A stretch of 49,876 nucleotides of DNA, from assembly GCF_016783915.1 (NCBI RefSeq), contig NZ_JADHVT010000021.1, positions 1 to 49,876 of the forward strand, given 5' to 3'. Position 1 is the stretch's first letter. Every line of letters begins with the position of its first letter. Source of the DNA: Acidovorax sp. (GTDB lineage: Bacteria; Pseudomonadota; Gammaproteobacteria; Burkholderiales; Burkholderiaceae_C). A program made the translations under genes and the position numbers. Below are positions 25,877 to 33,248 of the stretch, in pieces. The notes beneath the pieces are model-generated. The model ran no database searches. It was not told the DNA's origin and saw only the letters and a list, made by a program, of their open reading frames with translations.

Positions 25877-26045
25877 CTAGGAGCCTGTCGGACTTGGAGC
25901 GTCGATAGCGAGAATCGGCCCCAGCGAGGACAGTTTTTGCCGGATTTGCAGACCCATAGCCCGGCTATGGGGCAAAAAGACGGTAAAAAATGGACCGCTG
26001 CGGCCGATTTGCAGCCGACGACTTCCAAGTCCGACAGGCTCCTAG
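25877..26045. mobile_element. MITE-like palindromic element B (169 bp, no transposase)
   Basis: Perfect 22-base inverted ends at 25877-25898 and 26024-26045. The outer CTAG on each side could be a 4-base target duplication round an 18-base inverted repeat starting GAGCCTGTCGGACTTG. The inside is also nested palindrome: AATCGGCC with GGCCGATT, TTTTTGCC with GGCAAAAA, and CCCATAGC with GCTATGGG (25953-25971). The whole element can fold into one long hairpin. It starts just after the receptor stop codon and may act on mRNA ends. Confidence 0.8.
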
Positions 26046-26125
26046 GCACCTGCGGCACAGGGCGGGGCCACGGGCATTGGCACAATCAGCGGCTTGCACT
26101 GACTTGGCCCTGACCCGTGAACACC

Positions 26126-26548
26126 ATGCCCATCTGGAAAAAACCCATCGACCTGGCCCTGCTGAAGGCCGCCAACCGCAATACCGCCGTAGAGTACCTG
26201 GGCATTGAGTTTGTCGAGGTGGGTGACGACTTTCTGCGCGCCCGCGTGCCGGTAGACCACCGCACCATCCAGCCCTTTGGCCTGCTGCACGGCGGTGTCA
26301 GCGTGGTGCTGGCCGAGTCCATGGGCTCCACCGGCGCCTACTACACCCTGCCCGAGGGCTACCGCGCCGTGGGCCTGGATATCAACGCCAACCACCTGCG
26401 CTCTGCCACCAGCGGCTGGGTGACCGGGACGGCGAAGCCCGTGCACATTGGCCGCACCACGCATGTGTGGCACATCGATCTGCACAACGAAGCGGGTGAG
26501 CTGACCTGCGTGTCGCGGCTGACGATGGCGATCCTCGCACCGAGATAA
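26126..26548 (+). CDS. ydiI: Hotdog-fold acyl-CoA thioesterase, YdiI/MenI-like
   Basis: A 140-residue single-domain hotdog thioesterase. VDHRTIQPFGLLHGGVSVVLAESMGS carries the catalytic glutamate region of YdiI. VGLDINANHLRSATSGWVTGTAKPVHIGRTTHVW and LTCVSRLTMAIL follow the E. coli YdiI pattern through to the end. It should hydrolyse aryl- or acyl-CoA esters in the cytoplasm. In menaquinone makers this enzyme serves MenI, but a comamonad would normally use ubiquinone, so a general aryl-CoA role is more likely. ATG 26126 (MPIWKKP) matches the family start; an in-frame GTG lies three codons earlier. Confidence 0.88.
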   Translation: MPIWKKPIDLALLKAANRNTAVEYLGIEFVEVGDDFLRARVPVDHRTIQPFGLLHGGVSVVLAESMGSTGAYYTLPEGYRAVGLDINANHLRSATSGWVTGTAKPVHIGRTTHVWHIDLHNEAGELTCVSRLTMAILAPR

Positions 26549-26555
26549 GGTGCAT

Positions 26556-26697
26556 CCCCCTGAGCGGCTTCGCTGCTTCCCCCTTCTCTCGAATCGCTAG
26601 CGCGATCCGGGAAGGGGGACACCGCCAGCGCGGCGGGGCGGCCCTTGCGCGGCGGTCCTGGTCTGGGGCTCGCCCCTCGCAAAGGCTGGAGGGTGAT
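26556..26697 (+). repeat. CCCCCTGAG...GGGGGAC dispersed repeat, copy 2
   Basis: CCCCCTGAGCGGCTTCGCTG begins the copy; GAAGGGGGACACCG (26611-26624) answers its CTTCCCCC arm. The tail GGGGCTCGCCCCTCGCAAAGGC parallels the tail of the copy at 41731. It lies between the thioesterase stop (26548) and the adenosyltransferase 3' end. Confidence 0.65.
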
Positions 26698-26714
26698 TTT
26701 TAATGAAAACATCC

Positions 26715-26759
26715 CCAAGCGCTAGATGAATATGCGCTAGATGCTATTTATTCAGTAGC
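26715..26759 (+). repeat. Dispersed AGCGCTAG/GCTAT repeat, copy 4, covering a stop codon
   Basis: AGCGCTAG at 26718-26725, a second GCGCTAG at 26734-26740, GCTAT at 26743-26747 and GTAGC at 26755-26759. The stop codon of the adenosyltransferase gene (26750-26748, minus strand) lies in the loop between the last two arms. Confidence 0.7.
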
Positions 26760-27317
26760 ATTCTGCTGCGCCAGGCGCTCACTTTTCCAGTACACGTCAT
26801 CACCGCCATCCATGCGGTTGAGCACGCGGGCGAGCACGAACATCAGGTCGGAGAGGCGGTTGAGGTACTGGCGCGGCGCGTCGTTCAGGGCCTCTTCATT
26901 GCCCAGGGCGACTACCGCGCGTTCGGCGCGGCGGGCCACGGTGCGGCACACGTGGGCCTGTGAAGCGGCGCGGGTGCCTGCGGGCAAGATGAACTCCTGC
27001 AGGCGCGGCAGCGCTGCGTTGTGGTGAGCCAGGGCTTCGTCCAATGCCAAGACAGCGTCGGCCTTGAGCAGCTCGAAGCCCGGGATCGACAGCTCGCCTC
27101 CCAGGTTGAACAACTGGTGCTGCACCTCGACCAGCAGGGTGCGGACTTCATCGGGCAGTGGCTCGCACAGCAACAGGCCGATGTGCGAGTTGAGTTCATC
27201 CACATCGCCCATGGCATGGATGCGCAGGCTGTTTTTGGAGACGCGCTGGTTGTTGCCCAGGCCGGTGGTGCCTGCGTCGCCGGTGCGCGTGGCGATTTCT
27301 GTGAGTCGGTTGCCCAT
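26748..27317 (-). CDS. pduO: ATP:cob(I)alamin adenosyltransferase, PduO type
   Basis: A 189-residue cytoplasmic enzyme forming adenosylcobalamin from cob(I)alamin and ATP. The N-terminal ATP loop ATRTGDAGTTGLG (9-21) is intact. VCRTVARRAERAVVAL and LNRLSDLMFVLARVLNR are the family's C-terminal signatures. ATG 27317 (MGNRLTEIATRTGD) is the family start; the frame opens to 27452. No other cobalamin genes or adenosylcobalamin-dependent enzymes are in the window. The last residues (NATE) and the stop lie within a dispersed repeat, so the end of the protein was probably reset by it. Confidence 0.93.
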   Translation of the reverse strand: MGNRLTEIATRTGDAGTTGLGNNQRVSKNSLRIHAMGDVDELNSHIGLLLCEPLPDEVRTLLVEVQHQLFNLGGELSIPGFELLKADAVLALDEALAHHNAALPRLQEFILPAGTRAASQAHVCRTVARRAERAVVALGNEEALNDAPRQYLNRLSDLMFVLARVLNRMDGGDDVYWKSERLAQQNATE

Positions 27318-27562
27318 GGGGGTGCCTTGAAGAGGTAACGGGAAGATGGACGGCAGCTTCTGCACAGCACATGCCACCGCAGTGAATCTGCCCCGGATTC
27401 TCCGCCACCGCCATACGGGTGCAAACGTCTCACCCCCAATTCCCCTACCCACGGCGCACCACGCACTTCATGCGCGGCACGCGAACCAACGCCCTGTGGC
27501 ACACAGGATGGTGCACCAAAGGGCGCAAGCACAGCGCTGTCAATGCGCTGCTTGAGGATAGA

Positions 27563-28003
27563 TCAATGCGTAGCGGGGGTGCGGTTGAGCTTGTCGATGT
27601 CTGCCGTGGATACGCCAGCGTTGGTGGGCTTCATGGTGTCCCATGCATGTGCGTGGTAGGCGTCCCATTCCTGGCGCGACACCATGCCGTCGCCGTTGGT
27701 GTCCATCAAACGCGCATTGACCCGTGCATCGGCCTTGGCTGCGGCCTTGCCGCCTGAAGCGCTGGGGTTGATCTCGGCTACCGGCGCTGCGCGTCCGTCG
27801 CCCGCTGCGGGGTTGGCAGGCATGGCGCTGCTGTTGGCGCTGCGCGTGTCCACCTTGTTCTGTGCCTTGGACGCCGCCGGGCCACCGGATGCAGAAGGGT
27901 TCACTTCGGACGGAGGGCGCACACTGCTGTTGGCGGGGGCCTGGGCCAGCGCAGCGGTGCATGCCAGGGCGGCCAGGGCGGCGAAGACGGTTTGCTTTTG
28001 CAT
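27563..28003 (-). CDS. Secreted single EF-hand protein with a duplicated NPSASGG segment
   Basis: 146 residues. A signal peptide, MQKQTVFAALAALACTAALAQA, predicts export. SEVNPSASGGPAASKA (32-47) and AEINPSASGGKAAAKA (76-91) are two copies of one low-complexity unit. A complete calcium loop, DTNGDGMVSRQE, is at 101-112. The function is unknown; small periplasmic EF-hand proteins are common in Burkholderiales and are thought to bind calcium. AAGGAGTTCTCC precedes ATG 28003. It is divergent from another secreted EF-hand gene, with 316 bases between starts. Confidence 0.85.
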   Translation of the reverse strand: MQKQTVFAALAALACTAALAQAPANSSVRPPSEVNPSASGGPAASKAQNKVDTRSANSSAMPANPAAGDGRAAPVAEINPSASGGKAAAKADARVNARLMDTNGDGMVSRQEWDAYHAHAWDTMKPTNAGVSTADIDKLNRTPATH

Positions 28004-28319
28004 GGAGAACTCCTTCAGGAAAACGTGCGATCAAGCGAAATGCTTGGATGCATTGTTTTGCCGCAACCGGCCCCTGCCTGTAGGACGGCCACGGGCCTGC
28101 GGGTCAGGCCATACGCCTGAGAAGGTGAGGTGTAAACGCACATCCAGGGATGTTTGCGTCTGGCTACAAGCTGCGCGGACATCTACACACAACAGGCGTG
28201 CCGCGTTACACCACGCTGGCAAATGTTGAGTGAGGCAACAGCAGGCAAGAGTGCTGGCGCGGCACGCCATGCTGCGGTGCAATGCAAGCCTGTTCAACTT
28301 CCAAGGAGCCAGGCTCACC
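28004..28319. other. Shared upstream region of the two divergent EF-hand genes
   Basis: 316 bases with no convincing gene. It should hold both promoters. An imperfect inverted pair, ACGCACATCC and GGATGTTTGCGT region (28135-28160), lies near its middle and might be a regulator site; nothing stronger is visible. Confidence 0.45.
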
Positions 28320-28640
28320 ATGAAAGCACAGCAACGACGCAAGTACTCGTTCGACACACGCAGCGTGATGCTCTTCGCCGCACTCTCTCTGGGTGGTGTG
28401 GGTGCCTTGCAGGCACAGACCCCAAGCCAGGACAAGGCGTACTCATACGGACCAGGAACCGGCAATCCGTCCAAGGCGGCGACAACGGCATTCAATCGCG
28501 CAGACACGGACAAGGACGGTAAGTTGACCGAGAAGGAGGCTGCACTCTTGCCAGCCATCAGCCAACGCTTCAAAGAGCTTGACGCCAACAACAACGGCAC
28601 TCTTTCTGCGGTGGAATTTGAGAAAGGCATGCACTTTTAA
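28320..28640 (+). CDS. Secreted double EF-hand protein
   Basis: 106 residues. The start is basic (MKAQQRRKYS), then a hydrophobic stretch at about 16-30 ends in ALQAQ, a plausible signal peptide with cleavage near residue 33. Two full calcium loops are visible: DTDKDGKLTEKE (62-73) and DANNNGTLSAVE (88-99). They form one paired EF-hand lobe. AAGGAG lies 12 bases before ATG 28320, which settles the start against an open extension to 28230. It probably binds calcium in the periplasm; its partner is unknown. The divergent neighbour is also a secreted EF-hand protein, so a shared calcium-related job is inferred. Confidence 0.87.
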   Translation: MKAQQRRKYSFDTRSVMLFAALSLGGVGALQAQTPSQDKAYSYGPGTGNPSKAATTAFNRADTDKDGKLTEKEAALLPAISQRFKELDANNNGTLSAVEFEKGMHF

Positions 28641-28654
28641 GTGACAGTGACCAT

Positions 28655-28692
28655 GGAGAAGGCCCGGGCACGCGCCGAGAAGGGCTTTCTCC
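28655..28692. terminator. Possible bidirectional terminator hairpin
   Basis: GGAGAAGGCCC (28655-28665) pairs with GGGCTTTCTCC (28682-28692) with one G-T pair and a 16-base loop. It lies between the converging EF-hand and ABC ATPase genes. No good T-run follows on either strand. Confidence 0.45.
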
Positions 28693-28709
28693 TGACAGAA
28701 TTGCTACGA

Positions 28710-29513
28710 CTAATCGTGCAGCGAGGACAAAAACTGCTGCAGCTCAGGCGTCTGCGGGCTGCCGAACAGCTGGGCAGGCGTGCCCTGCTCATGCACCCGC
28801 CCCTGGTGCATGAAGATCACCCGGTCGCTTACCTTGCGGGCAAACGCCATTTCGTGCGTGACCATCATCAGCGTCATGCCTTCTTGCGCCAGCGACTCCA
28901 CCACGCGCAGCACCTCGCCCACCAGTTCGGGGTCCAGCGCCGAGGTGATCTCATCGCACAGCAGCACCTGCGGCTCCATGGCCAGCGCACGCGCAATGGC
29001 TACACGCTGCTGTTGGCCGCCCGAGAGCTGGTCGGGCATGGCATCAAACTTTTCGGCGAGGCCCACACGGGCCAGCAACTGGCGCGCCTGCGCCTCTGCA
29101 GCCCTGCCATCACGCGCCTTGACCAGGGTGGGCGCCAGCATGATGTTGCGGCCCACAGAGAGGTGCGGAAACAGGTTGAAGCTCTGGAAGATCATGCCCA
29201 CCTGCTGGCGCAGCGCGCGCATGGCGGCGGGGCTGTCGTGCAACAGCCTCTGGCCGTTGACGCTGAGCGCGCCTTCCTGGAACTCCTCCAGCCCATTCAC
29301 GCAGCGCAGCAACGTGCTCTTGCCCGAGCCACTCTTGCCGATGATGGCGATAACCTCGCCCCGCTGCACTTTCAGGTCAATGCCCTTGAGCACTTCGTTA
29401 CTGCCGTAGGACTTGCGCAGCGCGGTGATGTCCACGATGGGGGGCTCGCCCACCACGATGCCGTCGTGAGCAGGGGTGGGGTTGGTCTTGGGGGCTTCAG
29501 CGGCGATGGCCAT
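28710..29513 (-). CDS. Polar amino-acid ABC transporter ATP-binding protein (GlnQ/HisP-like)
   Basis: A 267-residue cytoplasmic ATPase of the polar amino-acid uptake family. Walker [10 protein letters not shown] is at 59-67, the signature [15 protein letters not shown] follows, Walker B is [14 protein letters not shown] and the switch histidine is in MVTHEMAFA. About 25 extra residues precede the usual start. ATG 29513 has AAAGGAAAC upstream; a TTG at 29528 is less likely. It overlaps the end of the upstream permease gene by 17 bases and is the last gene of the operon with the GntR regulator, receptor and two permeases. The amino-acid specificity is not readable. Confidence 0.95.
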   Translation of the reverse strand: MAIAAEAPKTNPTPAHDGIVVGEPPIVDITALRKSYGSNEVLKGIDLKVQRGEVIAIIGKSGSGKSTLLRCVNGLEEFQEGALSVNGQRLLHDSPAAMRALRQQVGMIFQSFNLFPHLSVGRNIMLAPTLVKARDGRAAEAQARQLLARVGLAEKFDAMPDQLSGGQQQRVAIARALAMEPQVLLCDEITSALDPELVGEVLRVVESLAQEGMTLMMVTHEMAFARKVSDRVIFMHQGRVHEQGTPAQLFGSPQTPELQQFLSSLHD

Positions 29514-30150
29514 GGAGTTTCCTTTCAAGGGACTGCGCCACCAGGCTCACCGGGAAGCACAAAACAAAATACAGCAGCGCTACGCAGGCGTAGACGAGGA
29601 AGGGCTTGTAGGTGGCGTTGGAGATCATGCTGCCCGCCTTGGTCAGCTCCACAAAGCCGATGACCGAAGCTAGCGCCGTGCCCTTGATCACCTGCACCAG
29701 AAAGCCCACCGTGGGCGGCACCGCGATGCGCAGCGCCTGCGGCAGCACCACATGGCGCAGCTGCTCGCCAAAGTTGAGCGCCAGGCTTTGCGCCGCCTCC
29801 CACTGCCCCTTGGGGATGGAGGCCACACAGCCGCGCCAGATCTCTGTGAGGTAGGCACTGGTGTAGAGCGTGAGCGCCACAGCTGCGGCCGTCCACGGCG
29901 AGGTCTTGATGCCAAACAGCGCAATGCCGAAGTACGCCAGGAACAGCTGCATGAGCAGCGGCGTGCCCTGGAACACCTGCACATAGGTGCCGATCAAACG
30001 CTCGGTGCCACGCACCTTGGACAGGCGCAGCACCAGGAGCAGCAGGCCCACCAGGCCGCCACCGATGAAGGCGATGAGAGACAACGAGACGGTCCAACGC
30101 GCCGCCAGCAAAAGGTTACGCAGGATGTCCCACAGAGAAAATTCCACCAT
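29497..30150 (-). CDS. Polar amino-acid ABC transporter permease (second)
   Basis: A 217-residue HisM/GlnP-type inner-membrane subunit with about five membrane helices. The family loop that docks the ATPase is present as EAAQSLALNFGEQLRHVVLPQALRIAVPP (about 130-158). QGTPLLMQLFLAYFG is the conserved segment early in the protein. Its start lies three bases after the stop of the first permease gene, so the two are translationally close and should form a heterodimer. Confidence 0.93.
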   Translation of the reverse strand: MVEFSLWDILRNLLLAARWTVSLSLIAFIGGGLVGLLLLVLRLSKVRGTERLIGTYVQVFQGTPLLMQLFLAYFGIALFGIKTSPWTAAAVALTLYTSAYLTEIWRGCVASIPKGQWEAAQSLALNFGEQLRHVVLPQALRIAVPPTVGFLVQVIKGTALASVIGFVELTKAGSMISNATYKPFLVYACVALLYFVLCFPVSLVAQSLERKLHGHRR

Positions 30151-30153
30151 GGC

Positions 30154-30828
30154 TTATCTCCCCACCAAAAATCGGGCGCCCACCCACATGAGCAGGCGGC
30201 GGGTCAACATCGACAGAGCCAGGTACACCAGCGTGGCGAGGATGAAGGCCTCGAACGCGCGGAAGGTGTTGCTGGAGATCAGGTTGGCGGCATAGCTCAG
30301 TTCAGGCGTGGAGATCTGCCCGCACACGGCCGAGCCCAGCATCACGATGATGATCTGGCTGACCATGGCGGGCCACACCTTTTGCAGCGCGGGCGGCAGC
30401 ACCACGCGGCGGAAGGTCTGGCCTGGCGTGAGGGCAAGACTGTGCGCCGCCTCGATCTGACCGCGCGGGGTGGCCTCGATGCCAGCGCGGATGATCTCGG
30501 CCGAATACGCGCCCAGGTTGATCACCATGGCCAGCACGGAGGCGAACTCGGGCGAGAGCTTGAGCCCCAGCGCAGGCAGCCCAAAGAACAGGAAGAACAG
30601 CTGCACGATGAAGGGCGTGTTGCGCACCAGCTCCACATAGCTGGCGACCGCCCAGCGCAGTGGCAGCGCACGCGGCCCGAGGTTGCGGGCGCGTGCCCAG
30701 GCACAGGCCGTGCCCAGCAGCAGGCCCAGCACGGTGCCCACGATGGTCAGGCCGATGGTCGAGAGCACGCCGCGCACCAGCAACGGCCAAGAGGACAGCA
30801 CGGCAGAAAAATCAAGCGCAATCAGCAT
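30154..30828 (-). CDS. Polar amino-acid ABC transporter permease (first)
   Basis: A 224-residue HisQ/GlnP-type inner-membrane subunit. VELVRNTPFIVQLFFLFFGLP is the conserved N-terminal segment, and EAAHSLALTPGQTFRRVVLPPALQKVWP is the ATPase-contacting EAA loop. About five hydrophobic helices are visible. It follows the receptor gene by 73 bases and precedes its partner permease by three, in the order usual for these uptake operons. Confidence 0.93.
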   Translation of the reverse strand: MLIALDFSAVLSSWPLLVRGVLSTIGLTIVGTVLGLLLGTACAWARARNLGPRALPLRWAVASYVELVRNTPFIVQLFFLFFGLPALGLKLSPEFASVLAMVINLGAYSAEIIRAGIEATPRGQIEAAHSLALTPGQTFRRVVLPPALQKVWPAMVSQIIIVMLGSAVCGQISTPELSYAANLISSNTFRAFEAFILATLVYLALSMLTRRLLMWVGARFLVGR

Positions 30829-30901
30829 GGTGCGAATGCCCCGTGGCGCTTGTCACGCCACGGTCCTGTTCGGTTCTTTCAGCGGGGGGCGAAAACAGCG
30901 A

Positions 30902-31723
30902 TCACAGGGGCAGGTCGCCCGCAGGGCGGCCCAGCCACTTGCTGGACATCTTGTCGATGTCGCCCGCCTTCTTGGCCTCGGCAATGATCTCGTTCACGCG
31001 CAGGCGCAGCTTGTCTTCACCCTTGGCCACGCCGATGAAGTTGGGGCTGTCTTTCAGCAGCAGCTTGTATTCGGTCTGCAGGTTGGGGTTCTTGACCATG
31101 ATGGTGCCCGCCGTGGAGGCGCTGGTGGCAATGGCCTGCGTCTGGCCCGACACGAAGGCCGAGATGCTGGCGGCATGGTCTTCAAAACGCTTCACGTCCA
31201 CACCGGGAGGCGCGACCTTGGCCAGTTCCTGGTCTTCCATGGCGCCGCGCGTCACGGCCACCGACTTGCCGGTCAGTTCGGCAAAACTCTTGATGTTCAG
31301 GCTCTTGCTCGCGAACACGGCCTGGAAGAACGGTGCGTAGGCCGCCGTGAAGTCAATCACCTTCTCGCGCTCGGGGTTCTTGCCCAGCGTGGAGATGACG
31401 AGGTCGGCCTTCTGCGTCTGCAGATACGGGATGCGGTTGGCACTGGTCACGGGGATCAGCTCGACCTTCACGCCCAGCTTGGTGCCGATGTAGTTGGCCA
31501 TCTCCACGTCCAGCCCCTGGGGCTTGAGGTCCGTGCCGACGAAACCGTACGGCGGGTAGTCGGTGGGGATGGCGATCTTGATTTCCTTGGCCTTGAGGAT
31601 GTTGTCCAGTGCGTTCTGCGCGTGGGCGGCGGGCGCCATCAGTGCCGCTGCAAGACCAGTGGCAGCGAGCACGCCCAGGGTCAGGCGGCGAGTGGACGAG
31701 GTGACAGTGCGGGCGGTGGTCAT
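30902..31723 (-). CDS. Polar amino-acid ABC transporter solute receptor
   Basis: A 273-residue periplasmic type II binding protein (SBP family 3). The signal peptide ends APAAHAQ near residue 36. KIAIPTDYPPYGFVGTDLKPQGLDVEMANYIGTKLG is the typical start of the mature protein and NPEREKVIDFTAAYA is the family hallmark. GGAG lies seven bases before ATG 31723. The start overlaps the stop of the GntR gene (ATGA), so receptor synthesis is coupled to the regulator. The ligand is unknown, presumably a polar amino acid or related compound. Confidence 0.94.
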   Translation of the reverse strand: MTTARTVTSSTRRLTLGVLAATGLAAALMAPAAHAQNALDNILKAKEIKIAIPTDYPPYGFVGTDLKPQGLDVEMANYIGTKLGVKVELIPVTSANRIPYLQTQKADLVISTLGKNPEREKVIDFTAAYAPFFQAVFASKSLNIKSFAELTGKSVAVTRGAMEDQELAKVAPPGVDVKRFEDHAASISAFVSGQTQAIATSASTAGTIMVKNPNLQTEYKLLLKDSPNFIGVAKGEDKLRLRVNEIIAEAKKAGDIDKMSSKWLGRPAGDLPL

Positions 31724-32517
31724 AGCAGGGCTCCTAGGTAGGTGGATGCGTCGGCAGGTGCGTCTGGGTCAGACGCTGGGGGGATGGAACTCTGGGTAGC
31801 GGCCCGGGGCTTGCGCGCGCGGGCCGGTGGGGTGGTTGGTGCGGGGCTCTTGCGCACGGGCGCCAGCGCGTCGCGCAGCCCCGCCAGCGGGTCGCTGCTG
31901 GCCTGCAGACGCAGGGCCGACTGCACGGTGCCGATGTGTTCCGACATGAGCGACTCGGCGCGCGCAATGTCACCTGCCTCCAGCGCCTCGACGATGCGCA
32001 CATGATCGGCACACGACTGTGCGGCGTCGTGCGACGATTGGTAAAGCATGGCGATCAACGTGGTGCGCGCCGTGAAGTCGCGCAGCGTATCGGCCAGCAG
32101 GCTGTTGCCCAGGCACTCAGCCAGGCACACATGGAAGTCGCCGAGCAGAAAGCTGCGCACGCCCACATCGGAGCCTGCCAGCGCCGCCTTTTCCCGCTGC
32201 AGGTGGCTCTTGAGCTGGCGCAGAGCGGCCTTGTCCACCACCTTGAGCTGGTGCAGCAGGCCCAATTCGATCACGCGGCGCGCCTCGAAGGCCTCGCGCG
32301 CTTCGTCCTGCGACGGCTCGATCACATACCAGCCGCGCCGGGCACTGACGGTGACGATGCCCCGCGTGGACAAGCGCGTAAGTGCCTCGCGCACGATGGT
32401 GCGGCTGCAGTCGAACAGCATGGCCAGCTGCTGCTCGCCCAGGCGGGAGCCAGGCGCGAGCTTTTGCGCCATTACGGCTTCGATGATGCGATTGCTGATC
32501 TCGGTGGCGGTGGTCAT
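31720..32517 (-). CDS. GntR-family (FadR/FCD subfamily) transcriptional regulator
   Basis: A 265-residue regulator. The winged helix-turn-helix is at about 10-70, with GSRLGEQQLAMLFDCSRTIVREALTRLSTRGIVTV. The all-helical FCD ligand domain follows (about 85-215), with GDFHVCLAECLGN and SEHIGTVQSAL carrying the usual metal-binding histidines. The last 45 residues are a Pro/Arg/Ala-rich tail beyond the FCD domain. ATG 32517 (MTTATEIS) is preferred to an open extension to 32616. It is the first gene of the ABC operon and overlaps the receptor gene, so it probably controls that transporter through the site at 32548. Confidence 0.93.
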   Translation of the reverse strand: MTTATEISNRIIEAVMAQKLAPGSRLGEQQLAMLFDCSRTIVREALTRLSTRGIVTVSARRGWYVIEPSQDEAREAFEARRVIELGLLHQLKVVDKAALRQLKSHLQREKAALAGSDVGVRSFLLGDFHVCLAECLGNSLLADTLRDFTARTTLIAMLYQSSHDAAQSCADHVRIVEALEAGDIARAESLMSEHIGTVQSALRLQASSDPLAGLRDALAPVRKSPAPTTPPARARKPRAATQSSIPPASDPDAPADASTYLGALL

Positions 32518-32547
32518 TGCCTGCGGTATCGCAGGTTCCGTGCCAAC

Positions 32548-32557
32548 TGGTATACAA
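32548..32557. promoter_or_regulatory. Probable GntR operator (TGGTATACAA)
   Basis: TGGTATACAA, centred on the GTATAC palindrome, lies 31 bases upstream of the GntR start codon. FadR/FCD-group regulators are known to prefer T-x-GTATAC-x-A-like sites, so autoregulation and control of the operon fit. Confidence 0.6.
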
Positions 32558-32783
32558 GCTGAATGCACCAGCCTGGCGCACGGAGGCTGTGCACCAAGGG
32601 GCAGCCTGCCCCGCAACGATGCAGCGGGGCTGCGCTAATTTGACCCAAGGGGATGCTGGTGCATGGATGTGGTGCAGGCGCTGGCTTTGGCGGGCCACCG
32701 GCTGCGCAGGGTACTCAGACGGCCATAGAAGGCGGTCACCTCACGAAGAGGTAAGTACCAAGACCCAAGGACCGAACGAGCGG

Positions 32784-33248
32784 CTACACCAGCCCGGCCT
32801 GGCGCGAGAGCCAGGACAGCACCAACCCGCTGCCCAACACGGCAAACACCGCCGGGTGCCACCACGGCCATCGTGCGAAGCGGCGGCGGCCCAAGGCGCC
32901 TTCGACCACCGCCTGGCCCGCCAGCAGCGCCAGCCACAGCAGCAGCACCAGCGCGCCCGGATTGGCCGCCCAGGCGGCAGCCCAATCGCCCTGGACCAGG
33001 GCCGCACACGCATGGGTGCCACCGCACAGCGGGCAGGGCATGCCAGTCAGCGCCCGAAACCCGCAGCCCAGACCCAGCCCGCCCTGCCCCAGCCACCAGG
33101 GTGTGGCGGCCATGGCCAGCGGCCAGCCCAGGCCGAGCACCAGCCGCAACCGCCGCGCCCCTCCATCGAGCGGTTGCCAAGCAGGCGTTGTGCCTGCAGG
33201 CGCCGCCGCAGGGCCGGGCTCAGAGCGGAGGGAGGGCCAACGGCTCAT
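32784..33248 (-). CDS. DUF2752-family membrane protein
   Basis: 154 residues with three or so hydrophobic segments (about 36-52, 95-115, 130-148). The motif GMPCPLCGGTHACAALVQGDW (C72, C75, C81, with C62 before it) identifies the DUF2752 family, whose function is unknown. The start ATG 33248 lies 29 bases inside the end of the upstream membrane-protein gene, so the two are translationally linked and probably act together. The N-terminal 30 residues are low-complexity. Confidence 0.85.
   Translation of the reverse strand: MSRWPSLRSEPGPAAAPAGTTPAWQPLDGGARRLRLVLGLGWPLAMAATPWWLGQGGLGLGCGFRALTGMPCPLCGGTHACAALVQGDWAAAWAANPGALVLLLWLALLAGQAVVEGALGRRRFARWPWWHPAVFAVLGSGLVLSWLSRQAGLV

Noticed and set aside
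27318-27470. Possible cobalamin riboswitch upstream of the adenosyltransferase
   Set aside because: AATCCGGGGC and a nearby CACTG recall part of the aptamer, but too few bases remain before ATG for the conserved core and the GCCACTG and GGAGACC-type boxes are not in order. A covariance-model search would settle it.
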